Assembly (NCBI GenBank): GCA_012519415.1
Contig: JAAYQG010000091.1
Coordinates: 1-39,727, forward strand
Direction: 5' to 3'
Origin: Treponema sp.
GTDB taxonomy: Bacteria; Spirochaetota; Spirochaetia; Treponematales; Treponemataceae
DNA: 39,727 bases
Program-made: the position numbers and the translations under genes
Part shown: positions 17,426-25,021 of the stretch, piece after piece
Layout: each line of letters starts with the position of its first letter
How positions within the stretch are numbered: position 1 is the stretch's first letter
The notes under the pieces: model-generated
What the model saw: only the letters and a program-made list of their open reading frames with translations
What the model was told of the DNA's origin: nothing
Database searches by the model: none

Positions 17426-17668
17426 GATACATGACCTCTCTAGGAACTAATGACAGCGACACGCTAAGTCGCTTTATAAATGCGCCAAAACGGCACAAAC
17501 CACCGGTTTGTCCAAAAGAATAACCTGTGTTTGGATTATCGCAATCGTGCATATAATCGCAACATATTTCAATAATCTCAATACGGTCATTGCAATAATT
17601 GTAATGACCGTATTTTTTGAACTTGTTAGACAGTTCACTTCTTTTCTTATTCGCTTTAAGAAAACATA
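17426..17668 (-). other. Hairpin-rich gap inside the flagellar operon, between fliG and fliH
   Basis: No gene is seen in these 243 bases. Three inverted repeats lie here: AGCGAC...GTCGCT (17456-17474), ACAAACC-ACC-GGTTTGT (17495-17511), and a 17-bp stem with one G-T pair at 17580-17614. The long stem is followed by six T on the plus strand, so it looks like a terminator for the strand opposite to the operon. On the operon strand it could stabilise or process the message. Confidence 0.6.
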
Positions 17669-18730
17669 TTATACAACAAGCTCGTCTTCGCCTGAACGTG
17701 CAATAACAATTTCACCTGAATCTTCAAGGCGTCTGATTGTAGAAACAATCTTCTGCTGTGATTCTTCAACATCTTTCAAGCGCACAGGTCCCATGAATTC
17801 CATATCTTCTTTAAGCATTGCAGCCGCACGTTTAGACATATTGCGGAAGATCTTATCCTGAACTTCTGTATCAACAGCTTTAAGCGCTTTTGCAAGTTCT
17901 TGTGTATCGACTTCGCGCATAACTTTCTGGATAGCACGGTCGTCGAGCATAACGATGTCTTCGAAAACAAACATTCGTTTTTTGATTTCTTCAGCCAAAT
18001 CCGGATCTTCTTCTTCCAATGACTCGATAATCGATTTTTCAGAAGAACGGTCAACAAGGTTAAGAATTTCAACAATAGATTCAACACCGCCCGCTGCTGT
18101 ATAATCTTCACTTGATAAGCTTGACAGTTTCTTTTCAAGAACTCTTTCAACTTCACGAAGAACATCAGGTGATGTTCTATCCATTGTAGCAATACGTCTT
18201 GCAACATCACTTTGCAATTCTTCCGGAATATTCTGCAAAATATATGAAGCTTTATTCGGTTCAAGATAAGCAAGAATAAGAGCAACTGTTTGCGGATGTT
18301 CCTGCTGAATAAAGTTCAACAAATGTGCAGGGTCTGTTCGACGTATAAAATCAAACGGACGAACTTGAAGACTGCTTGTCAAGCGATTAATAATATCAAT
18401 CGCTTTTTGACTGCCCAAAGATTTTTCCAACAACTCACGGGCATAATCAATACCACCTGAGGTAATAAAGTTTTGTGCCTGCATGAGCTCTTGAAATTCT
18501 TCAAGAACAGCATCTTTGAAATCTGCTTCAACACTTTCAAGTCTTGCAATTTCAAAAGTAAGCGTTTCTATTTCATCTTCGCGCAAATGCTTGAAGATTT
18601 CAGCAGATATTTCTGAACCAAGAGAAACAAGAAATATTGCAGCTTTTTGTTTTCCTGTAAGGCTTTTATAATCCTTAATTTTCTTAGAACTAGATTTCTC
18701 TTTAGAAGTTATAGTTGTTGCAGTAGCCAT
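17669..18730 (-). CDS. fliG: Flagellar motor switch protein FliG
   Basis: Rotor protein that couples the MS ring to the C ring and interacts with MotA. The 353 residues carry the LTGKQKAAIFLVSLG start of the N-terminal domain. The middle domain contains the EHPQTVALILAYL motif, typical of FliG. The charged C-terminal torque domain contains EDIVMLDDRAIQKVMREVD. The ATG lies one base after the fliF stop; GGAGG within the fliF end serves as ribosome-binding site. Confidence 0.97.
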   Translation of the reverse strand: MATATTITSKEKSSSKKIKDYKSLTGKQKAAIFLVSLGSEISAEIFKHLREDEIETLTFEIARLESVEADFKDAVLEEFQELMQAQNFITSGGIDYARELLEKSLGSQKAIDIINRLTSSLQVRPFDFIRRTDPAHLLNFIQQEHPQTVALILAYLEPNKASYILQNIPEELQSDVARRIATMDRTSPDVLREVERVLEKKLSSLSSEDYTAAGGVESIVEILNLVDRSSEKSIIESLEEEDPDLAEEIKKRMFVFEDIVMLDDRAIQKVMREVDTQELAKALKAVDTEVQDKIFRNMSKRAAAMLKEDMEFMGPVRLKDVEESQQKIVSTIRRLEDSGEIVIARSGEDELVV

Positions 18731-18731
18731 T

Positions 18732-20438
18732 CTATTCCTCCATCAGCCATGTGCGAATAAGTAACGCCACATCTTCAGGGTGTTCTTTAGCCATTGAAAT
18801 TGCATTTTCTTGCAATGCAAGACGCTTGCGTTCTTCAACAGACATAGAAACTTCCAACCCCTGCTGTTCTGCTTCCCATAAAGCGCGTTCGCGCTCTGCT
18901 TGATGTCGACGCAAAATCTCTTCTTCTCTGAGCCGTCGGCGTCGTTCCATTTCACGGCTAATAACACGGAAGAGAACGAAAGCTACAAGCAATGCAGCAA
19001 TACCGACACCAGTAATAATCAAAGTCTGTCGTGTCTGTTGCTGACGGAAATAAGCTTCATCTTCTTCTTCAAACTGCTTTGTGCGGTCAAACTGAATACA
19101 CACAACAGAAACAGCATCTCCGCGAGAACGGTCGTAACCTATTGCATTTTGAACAAGCAATGTTGCTTTTGCAATATCTTCATCCGAAACAGGAATATAT
19201 TCACGTTCAAGTCTTCCATTATTAAGGGCGACTAATTTTCCGTTTTCGTCATATTTTTTATGCCATGTACCGTCAATGTTAACAGAAACAGTTACACGGT
19301 CAATCGAAGGACGTTTTTCAGAAGAAACTTGACGCTCATTTATAACTTCATTCTTTTTGACACCGCTTTCTGTCGAAACACCGTACAAGTTAGACATATC
19401 TGAATAAACAGGCGGATTTTGCCCTTCAACTCCGGCTGGTCCTTCAGGATTATAGCCTGTTCCTTTCCATTCTTTATGAACTTCTTCAGAAGAAATCGTA
19501 ACAGACTCAACAATTATTGAATCATCATATGGAGTATCTGGATTGTCTGGCTTAATAATAATCGGCGAATATTCTTTCGCTTCTATCTTCTGCTTAGACA
19601 TATCCATATCTATTTTAATATTTAAATCACGCACGCGGTCGTTGCCAAAAGTTTGCTGCAAAGCATTTAAAACTTTAGCTCGATAGACAGCTTCCTGCTT
19701 TTGAATTAATTTCTGCTCTTTATCTGTAACAGCAACATTATCCATTTCAGCCATGCCTTCAAAATCATTAAGAATATTTCCGGCAGAATCAGAAATAGTA
19801 ACATTATCAGCAGATAGACCTTCTATAGCTTTAAGAACAATCTTTTGAACGCCTTCAATCTTTTTTCTGTTTTTTATTAAGTCGCTACCCGGTTTTGTAT
19901 AAAGAACAATACTAGCTGTTACTGGATTTTGATCTTCTACAAAAAGCGCATTTTCAGGCATTGTAATAACAACATTTGCACTATCAACATCATCAATAGA
20001 TTCAATATGCTGTTTTACAACTTCTGTAATTGAACGGCGCAAATTTATATTACGCTCGAAATCTGTAATTGTCCAGCGTTCAATATCAAACAAAGCCCAT
20101 GGATCAACAGAAGATGGTACTAAATCTTCTCTGACCAAAATTGAACGCATACGACGTGCAGTTGCTTCGTCTTTTACAGATATAACTCCGGCTGCACTTA
20201 CTTGAGTTTCTACATTTTCTTCTGCAAGACGAAGAGTAATTCTATCGCGAGCAGTTTCATCTGTGATAGCCGTATTAAACAGCGGAACAGAAGACGGTTT
20301 TGCAGATATACGTGTAACTGCAAAAAGCGTAGCAATTATAACAACGACAATACCAATTAATATTGCTCGTTGCGCTACCGTCCATTTAGACCATAATTCT
20401 TTAATTTGTGCCAACAGCTTCTTAAGCCATTCGTTCAT
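18732..20438 (-). CDS. fliF: Flagellar MS-ring protein FliF
   Basis: Forms the MS ring in the inner membrane, the base of the flagellar rotor and export gate. The 568-residue protein starts MNEWLKKLLAQIKELW. Transmembrane segment 1 follows (about 20-40, AILIGIVVVIIATLFAV), then the periplasmic ring-building domains, a second transmembrane segment near residue 445 (LIITGVGIAALLVAFVLF), and a charged cytoplasmic tail that binds FliG. The start at 20438 was chosen for GGGAGGGG just upstream; an earlier in-frame codon is less likely. The initiation region forms a hairpin (separate entry). Confidence 0.96.
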   Translation of the reverse strand: MNEWLKKLLAQIKELWSKWTVAQRAILIGIVVVIIATLFAVTRISAKPSSVPLFNTAITDETARDRITLRLAEENVETQVSAAGVISVKDEATARRMRSILVREDLVPSSVDPWALFDIERWTITDFERNINLRRSITEVVKQHIESIDDVDSANVVITMPENALFVEDQNPVTASIVLYTKPGSDLIKNRKKIEGVQKIVLKAIEGLSADNVTISDSAGNILNDFEGMAEMDNVAVTDKEQKLIQKQEAVYRAKVLNALQQTFGNDRVRDLNIKIDMDMSKQKIEAKEYSPIIIKPDNPDTPYDDSIIVESVTISSEEVHKEWKGTGYNPEGPAGVEGQNPPVYSDMSNLYGVSTESGVKKNEVINERQVSSEKRPSIDRVTVSVNIDGTWHKKYDENGKLVALNNGRLEREYIPVSDEDIAKATLLVQNAIGYDRSRGDAVSVVCIQFDRTKQFEEEDEAYFRQQQTRQTLIITGVGIAALLVAFVLFRVISREMERRRRLREEEILRRHQAERERALWEAEQQGLEVSMSVEERKRLALQENAISMAKEHPEDVALLIRTWLMEE

Positions 20439-20459
20439 GACACCCCTCCCGTGAACGAA
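20430..20459 (-). promoter_or_regulatory. Inverted repeat enclosing the fliF Shine-Dalgarno and start codon
   Basis: On the mRNA strand, TTCGTTCA (20459-20452) pairs with TGAACGAA (20437-20430). The 14-nt loop holds the Shine-Dalgarno GGGAGGGG and ends with the A of the ATG; the T and G of the start codon are in the stem. This could limit fliF translation. Confidence 0.45.
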
Positions 20460-20519
20460 CACATCGAATGAGAAACTTACTGTTCAGTTTGTTTCTACCT
20501 TCTTGCAAAATTTAATTCC

Positions 20520-20867
20520 TTACCGAGTGGTAGTAATTTCATTCCAATCTTTTATAACCCTGTCAATGACAGTCTGCGCCAAACTAAGTGAAAGGCTTGC
20601 TTGTGCCATTGCAATTGTAACATCATGAACATCAACAGAATCCGGATCTGTAATCAGTTGCTGAGCTATTGCATCGCTTGACATCTGTTTATCATTCACG
20701 GATGTAACAGCATTCAAAAGATACTGTTCAAAAGCACCACGGGTTTTTCCCGTTTCAGCTTCCTGCTTTTTTCTGATGTCATGTGTCATCATAGATGTCA
20801 ACGGCTCAGATCCTATATGTGCCGGATCTGTGCGAATCATAGACAACGTGCCTAAACTGCTAATCAT
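20520..20867 (-). CDS. fliE: Flagellar hook-basal body complex protein FliE
   Basis: Adapter between the MS ring and the proximal rod. 115 residues, the usual small size. The C-terminal signature DVHDVTIAMAQASLSLSLAQ, followed by a conserved IKDWNEI end, identifies the family. GGGAGG lies before the ATG. It starts 3 bases after the flgC stop; an 81-base gap with its own structure leads to fliF. Confidence 0.93.
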   Translation of the reverse strand: MISSLGTLSMIRTDPAHIGSEPLTSMMTHDIRKKQEAETGKTRGAFEQYLLNAVTSVNDKQMSSDAIAQQLITDPDSVDVHDVTIAMAQASLSLSLAQTVIDRVIKDWNEITTTR

Positions 20868-20870
20868 CTA

Positions 20871-21326
20871 TTACCTCCCAATTTCAAGGGCTTTTGCAAA
20901 CATTTCTTTAGACCCTTGAACAACAGATGAATTCGCTTCATATGCACGATTGGCAGCAATTAAGTCTACCATTTCGTTGACAATATTAACATTAGGATAT
21001 TCTACGTATCCAGCATTCGGTCCGCTAAGAATAGCATCCGGATGCTGAGGATCATAAACAAGACGCCCCGGAGAATCATCTTTTACGATTTTTGAAACAC
21101 GCACACCCTGTCCAAGCCCCTTATCCATTTCTTTCGAAACGAAAGGTCCACGCCATGTCAACTCTTCATTTATTGGCTGAAGCACAACACGAGCACGCTT
21201 AAAACGTCCGCCGTCTTGTGTTCTTGTTGTAGACGCATTAGCTATATTATCCGATATAACGTCGGTTCGCAAGCGTTCAACGCTCATTCCTGTAGCTGCA
21301 ATGTTAATACTTGTAAAAAGACCCAT
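20871..21326 (-). CDS. flgC: Flagellar basal-body rod protein FlgC
   Basis: Proximal rod protein, exported by the flagellar type III system to the periplasm. The 151 residues begin MGLFTSINIAATGMSVERLR, the classic rod-protein N-terminus with ISDNIANASTT. The protein ends with the amphipathic VNEMVDLIAANRAYEANSSV helix typical of axial proteins. It lies 10 bases downstream of flgB and 3 bases upstream of fliE. Confidence 0.95.
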   Translation of the reverse strand: MGLFTSINIAATGMSVERLRTDVISDNIANASTTRTQDGGRFKRARVVLQPINEELTWRGPFVSKEMDKGLGQGVRVSKIVKDDSPGRLVYDPQHPDAILSGPNAGYVEYPNVNIVNEMVDLIAANRAYEANSSVVQGSKEMFAKALEIGR

Positions 21327-21336
21327 TATCTAGCTC

Positions 21337-21750
21337 CTATTTTAACACAGATTTCACCTGAGAGAACTCAAAAGTTTGCAATTGTGTCAATAATTGATAG
21401 TTGAGCTGAATCTTGAGTACATTCATTGCCTCTGTTTCTGCATCAACATTATTTCCATTAGCTTTTGTGGTAGTCAAATAATCGCGCACTCTGCGAGGTT
21501 CAACAGTACGATAGTCGCGAAAACCCTCCGACTGAATATGTTTTTCGTTTGTAGTGCGCATCTTGAAAGCTTCGCCTTGATTTTTTTCAGAATCAAGTGC
21601 TCGTTTAAGTTCACTTTCAAAATTAACTTCAACACGTTTGTAATTCGGCACTTCTGAATTAGCAAGGTTGTTTGCAGTAACTTGATACCTCAATGTACTT
21701 ACGTCCATTGCCCGATGAAGCATATCAGTTGTTCTTGTAAAACTATTCAT
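21337..21750 (-). CDS. flgB: Flagellar basal-body rod protein FlgB
   Basis: Proximal rod protein and first gene of the flagellar operon. 137 residues, with the rod N-terminal motif YQVTANNLANSEVPNYKR and the C-terminal MNVLKIQLNYQLLTQLQT helix. AGG lies 7 nt before the ATG. A hairpin and a flagellar-type promoter lie just upstream. Confidence 0.95.
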   Translation of the reverse strand: MNSFTRTTDMLHRAMDVSTLRYQVTANNLANSEVPNYKRVEVNFESELKRALDSEKNQGEAFKMRTTNEKHIQSEGFRDYRTVEPRRVRDYLTTTKANGNNVDAETEAMNVLKIQLNYQLLTQLQTFEFSQVKSVLK

Positions 21751-21762
21751 ATTGACCTACCC

Positions 21763-21790
21763 TGTATGGAATTACAAAATTCTCCATACA
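21763..21790 (-). promoter_or_regulatory. Hairpin at the 5' end of the flgB operon message
   Basis: TGTATGGA (21790-21783 on the mRNA strand) pairs with TCCATACA (21770-21763) around an AT-rich loop, directly upstream of the flgB ribosome-binding site and close to the predicted transcript start. It may protect the 5' end or modulate translation. Confidence 0.5.
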
Positions 21791-21796
21791 GCTTCA

Positions 21797-21823
21797 TTTT
21801 CGGCAAACAAAATAAAGACTTAA
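21797..21823 (-). promoter_or_regulatory. Candidate sigma28 (FliA) promoter of the flgB-fliJ operon
   Basis: On the minus strand, TTAAGTCT (21823-21816), an 11-nt spacer, then GCCGAAAA (21804-21797). Against the consensus TAAAGTTT-N11-GCCGATAA this matches 6 of 8 and 7 of 8 positions with exact spacing. Transcription would begin near the hairpin at 21790. No better sigma70 pair was seen in the 230-base gap. Confidence 0.45.
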
Positions 21824-21944
21824 GTATTTTGTATTTTTTAAGAAAAATATGGGGAAATCCGATTTTTTTTCTAATCTTATATATTTTTATTTTGCGTTTT
21901 TATAAAATTTTGTTTTGATTTATTGAATTAATTAGATTAAGCAA

Positions 21945-21974
21945 TAAAAAAAAGCCGGTTCTTTGACCGGCTTT
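21945..21974 (-). terminator. Rho-independent terminator of hslVU
   Basis: On the minus strand AAAGCCGGT (21974-21966), a 6-nt loop, then ACCGGCTTT (21959-21951) runs into a T-run. It lies just after the hslU stop, so flgB must have its own promoter. Confidence 0.85.
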
Positions 21975-21984
21975 GTATACAATC

Positions 21985-23436
21985 TTACAAAATATATTTT
22001 GATAAATCCTGATCTTGAACAATATCTTTTAAATGTTCATAAACATAATCAGCTGTAATTTCAATAGTTTCTCCGGCATGACTATCCGCCTCAAAAGATA
22101 AATCTTCGAGAAGATTTTCCATAATCGTATGAAGACGGCGAGCTCCGATATTTTCCATGCGTTTATTTACATCTTCTGCAAGAACGCTCATTTTATTTAT
22201 AGCCTCATCGTCGAAATTTATATTTACACCTTCTGTTGCAAGAAGTGCCGTATACTGACGAATCAATGCATTTTTGGGTTCCAGCAATATACGCTTGAAA
22301 TCTTCAGCATGAAGAGATTCAAGCTCAACTCGTAGCGGAAAACGTCCCTGAAGTTCTGGAATAAGATCGCTTGGTTTTGAAACAGAAAATGCGCCTGCGG
22401 CTATAAACAAAATATGAGATGTATCTACAACACCGAATTTTGTATTTACGTTAGAACCTTCAACAATAGGAAGTATATCACGTTGAACACCTTCACGAGA
22501 AACATCGTGCCCACCTCCTCTTTCACCACCTCTTACGGCAATTTTATCAATTTCATCAATAAAAATAATGCCCATCTGTTCTACACGTCTTCTAGCTTCA
22601 TCGCAAACTTTGTCGGCATCAATCATTTTATCAAGCTGTTCGGCTGTAATAATTTCACGAGCTTCTTTTATTGAAACAAGCTTTTTCTTTGAGCGTGAAC
22701 CGGAAATCATATTTGTAAGATTCATCATCGTTGCTTCAAGGTCTTCAATGTTTCCACCTGCAAAAATTTCCATTGTGGGACCTTGTAGACGGCGACTCAC
22801 ATCAACTTCAACTTGTCTTTCATCAAGTTTTCCGTCGCGCAGCATTTGTCTAAACTTTTCACGAGTTTCAGACATATTATGATGAGAATCTGCCGTTTGA
22901 TTTTGTTCATTTAATGGAGCATTTATTGCATCTGTAAAAGTCGGCAATTTTTCCTCAGATGGTCGCATATAGTTTTTATGCTTTGTATTACTGCCCGGCA
23001 ATAACAAATCAAGCAATACTTCTTCTACTCTTTCTTGAACGGAGGTGCGATTTTGCTCTTGCATTTCGGATTTTACCATGTTGTAACCAACCACCATCAA
23101 ATCTCTAATCATAGATTCGACATCTCTACCGACGTAACCAACTTCCGTGTATTTTGTTGCTTCAACTTTCAAAAAAGGTGCACCGCATAATTTTGCGAGT
23201 CGACGTGCTATTTCTGTTTTTCCAACACCTGTCGGACCTATCATCAATATATTTTTAGGCGCAATTTCTTCTCGTATTTCTTCGGGAAGTTTCAATCTAC
23301 GCGTGCGGTTACGAAGCGCAATAGCAACTGCTTTTTTAGCTTTATGCTGACCAATAATATATGTATCGAGGCGATTTACAATCTCGCGTGGTGTCAATTC
23401 TTCAAGATTAACATTTGAAACATTCGGTGCATTCAT
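21985..23436 (-). CDS. hslU: ATP-dependent protease ATPase subunit HslU
   Basis: AAA+ unfoldase that feeds substrates into the HslV peptidase. The 483 residues include LTPREIVNRLDTYIIGQ, Walker A GPTGVGKTEIARRLA, the pore-loop region VGRDVESMIRDL, an intermediate domain of average size, Walker B IIFIDEIDKIA, sensor FIAAGAF, and a C-terminus ending KYIL, as needed to dock with HslV. The ATG follows the hslV stop directly (TAA-ATG), with GAGGAG upstream. Confidence 0.97.
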   Translation of the reverse strand: MNAPNVSNVNLEELTPREIVNRLDTYIIGQHKAKKAVAIALRNRTRRLKLPEEIREEIAPKNILMIGPTGVGKTEIARRLAKLCGAPFLKVEATKYTEVGYVGRDVESMIRDLMVVGYNMVKSEMQEQNRTSVQERVEEVLLDLLLPGSNTKHKNYMRPSEEKLPTFTDAINAPLNEQNQTADSHHNMSETREKFRQMLRDGKLDERQVEVDVSRRLQGPTMEIFAGGNIEDLEATMMNLTNMISGSRSKKKLVSIKEAREIITAEQLDKMIDADKVCDEARRRVEQMGIIFIDEIDKIAVRGGERGGGHDVSREGVQRDILPIVEGSNVNTKFGVVDTSHILFIAAGAFSVSKPSDLIPELQGRFPLRVELESLHAEDFKRILLEPKNALIRQYTALLATEGVNINFDDEAINKMSVLAEDVNKRMENIGARRLHTIMENLLEDLSFEADSHAGETIEITADYVYEHLKDIVQDQDLSKYIL

Positions 23437-23976
23437 TTATAGCTCCTCAACTGTAATATGTTTGTTGGTGTAAATACAAATTGAACCAGCAATATCAAGG
23501 CTTTTTTCGGCAATTTCTTTCGCTGAAATATCGGAAGATTCCATATAAGCCAAAGCGGCAGCATAAGCATAATTTCCACCAGAACCTATTGCAAGAACAT
23601 CATGCTCCGGTTCAATTACATCGCCGTTACCAGAAATTAAGAGAATCTTCTCTTTATTAGCAACAAGCAGCAATGCTTCAAGATTGCGCAAAGCTTTATC
23701 CGTGCGCCAAAGTTTTGCAAGTTCAACCGCAGAACGCGTAATATCGCCGCTATATTCCTGAAGTTTAGCTTCAAATTTATCAAAAAGATTAAATGCATCG
23801 GCAGTTGCACCGGCAAAACCTGTAAGAACTTTCCCTTCATACATACGGCGCACTTTACGTGCATTTGCTTTCATAACAGTTTCGCCCATTGTTACTTGAC
23901 CGTCTCCTGCCATAGCAACTTTTCCGTTTTTTTTAACTGCAATAACTGTTGTACTGCGAACTTTTGGTATTTCCAT
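23437..23976 (-). CDS. hslV: ATP-dependent protease peptidase subunit HslV
   Basis: Threonine peptidase of the proteasome-like HslVU complex. From the ATG at 23976 the protein has 179 residues starting [18 protein letters not shown]. The catalytic threonine should be in the STT segment, so a propeptide of about 8-9 residues must be removed, longer than the single Met of E. coli. GDGQVTMG and the C-terminal IGSGGNYA are conserved. The start is unusual: AGGAGG lies 30 nt upstream with a small stem-loop between. A longer frame to a TTG at 24030 would translate that region. Confidence 0.93.
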   Translation of the reverse strand: MEIPKVRSTTVIAVKKNGKVAMAGDGQVTMGETVMKANARKVRRMYEGKVLTGFAGATADAFNLFDKFEAKLQEYSGDITRSAVELAKLWRTDKALRNLEALLLVANKEKILLISGNGDVIEPEHDVLAIGSGGNYAYAAALAYMESSDISAKEIAEKSLDIAGSICIYTNKHITVEEL

Positions 23977-24255
23977 TTTTATAAAGAAAAGCTGTTGCTT
24001 TCCAAACCTCCTATAAACTGAACAAAACAAAAAGTTTTGATAATTATCTATTGTTTAATGTATCAATTTTTTGAGATTTTGTACAACAGTTTCGCTTTAG
24101 GATTGCAGGTTGATTGCAGGTTTTGAATAAGAACTATAAAACTAATAATGACAATCTTGGAGAGTTTGCAAAACAGAAAATATTGAAACGGATTACGAAG
24201 CCGAAATAAATAACAACCTCATTTTAATTCGATTGCCAAACAATTATTGTCTATA
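23977..24255. other. Intergenic region without a recognisable gene
   Basis: AT-rich gap between hslV and the thioesterase 3' end. It holds the hslV leader, with AGGAGG at 24007-24012 on the minus strand, and a direct repeat GATTGCAGGTTGATTGCAGG at 24101-24120. A frame ending at the thioesterase stop reads protein-like for about 38 residues but has no start codon. No clear promoter was found. Confidence 0.5.
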
Positions 24256-24630
24256 CTATAAGCAATTATTTTTACCAAAATCCTTATAAACTAACGGCGT
24301 TTTTTTTCCTTCTTCGTCCACTGCGACAAGCGTAACATTATTTGAAAAAATATGTTTGTCTTCGTTTTCTTCATGATACACGTCTACGGAATAAACAACG
24401 GAGGTAGTTCCTCGTTTTACTTCTTCCATATGAAAACGCAATATGGCTCCGGGAGGTACCATATGATGAAATTCAATATTATCCATGGCACGTGTTACAA
24501 ATGTGTTTTGCTTATAATTTCTTTTTGCCGCAAGCCATGCGAATTCATCAACCCATTTAAGTAGTTGCCCACCGAACAATTTCCCATAATGATTTAAATG
24601 TTCAGAACGAACCATAACAAAAGTTTCCAT
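24256..24630 (-). CDS. Acyl-CoA thioesterase, hotdog fold
   Basis: A 124-residue single hotdog domain of the YciA/BFIT type, hydrolysing acyl-CoA esters. Recognised from METFVMVRSEHLNHYGKLFG with the G-G-x-L-L-x-W-x-D-E helix, and FVTRAMDNIEFHHMVPPGAI with the following beta strands. The start at 24630 was chosen because GGGG lies about 5 nt upstream and homology begins there; a longer frame would translate a 20-bp hairpin. The physiological substrate cannot be inferred. Confidence 0.88.
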   Translation of the reverse strand: METFVMVRSEHLNHYGKLFGGQLLKWVDEFAWLAAKRNYKQNTFVTRAMDNIEFHHMVPPGAILRFHMEEVKRGTTSVVYSVDVYHEENEDKHIFSNNVTLVAVDEEGKKTPLVYKDFGKNNCL

Positions 24631-24641
24631 ACTACCCCTAT

Positions 24642-24821
24642 AAAAAGTTACTTTCGAAAACTTCAGTTTTCGAAAGTAACTTTTTACGTGCTTCCGTAGC
24701 ATAGCGAGGAAGCACAATTAATAATAAAGTTTGCAACGCAAACTTTGCAATCAAAACTTTGACGCCATCTTCGGCAAAGTTTTGATTGCAACCTCTATAA
24801 AAAGTTTGCGACGCAAAGAAT
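24642..24821. repeat. Cluster of five inverted repeats
   Basis: Perfect stems lie in series: 24642-24661 with 24666-24685 (20 bp, TTCA loop); 24688-24695 with 24708-24715 (8 bp); 24726-24734 with 24738-24746 (9 bp, AAC loop); 24745-24761 with 24775-24791 (17 bp, 13-nt loop); and a smaller TTTGCG-A-CGCAAA near 24806-24818. CTATAAAAAGTT occurs at both ends (24638 and 24795). No gene is seen between the thioesterase start and 25022; apart from this cluster only the promoter of the next gene was found. Confidence 0.75.
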
Positions 24822-24985
24822 TATCTTTTTTTCTGCCTCGATCATATCATTGTTTAGAAAAATCTTCTAGGAATATTTAACTTTTCCTTATGTATATGTT
24901 TTTCGGTCAATTTATTTGTTTCGATTCAGATTAAAACGATTCATTAAAAACAATTATTCTTATAAATGTTAAAAACATATTTACA

Positions 24986-24994
24986 TGCTATAAT
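24986..24994 (+). promoter_or_regulatory. Extended -10 promoter of the secreted protein gene
   Basis: TGCTATAAT: a perfect -10 hexamer (24989-24994) with the extended TG motif, 27 nt before the ATG and followed by a good ribosome-binding site (GGGAGG). The -35 is weak, as is usual for extended -10 promoters. Confidence 0.6.
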
Positions 24995-25021
24995 AATTAA
25001 AGAATATGGGAGGCGTGATAT

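Noticed and set aside
24101-24120. Direct repeat GATTGCAGGTTGATTGCAGG as a possible operator or short tandem array
   Set aside because: Only two units, with no nearby promoter to regulate.
24118-24291. Protein-like frame NIETDYEAEINNNLILIRLP upstream of the thioesterase stop
   Set aside because: No start codon or ribosome-binding site; it overlaps the 3' end of the thioesterase gene on the other strand.
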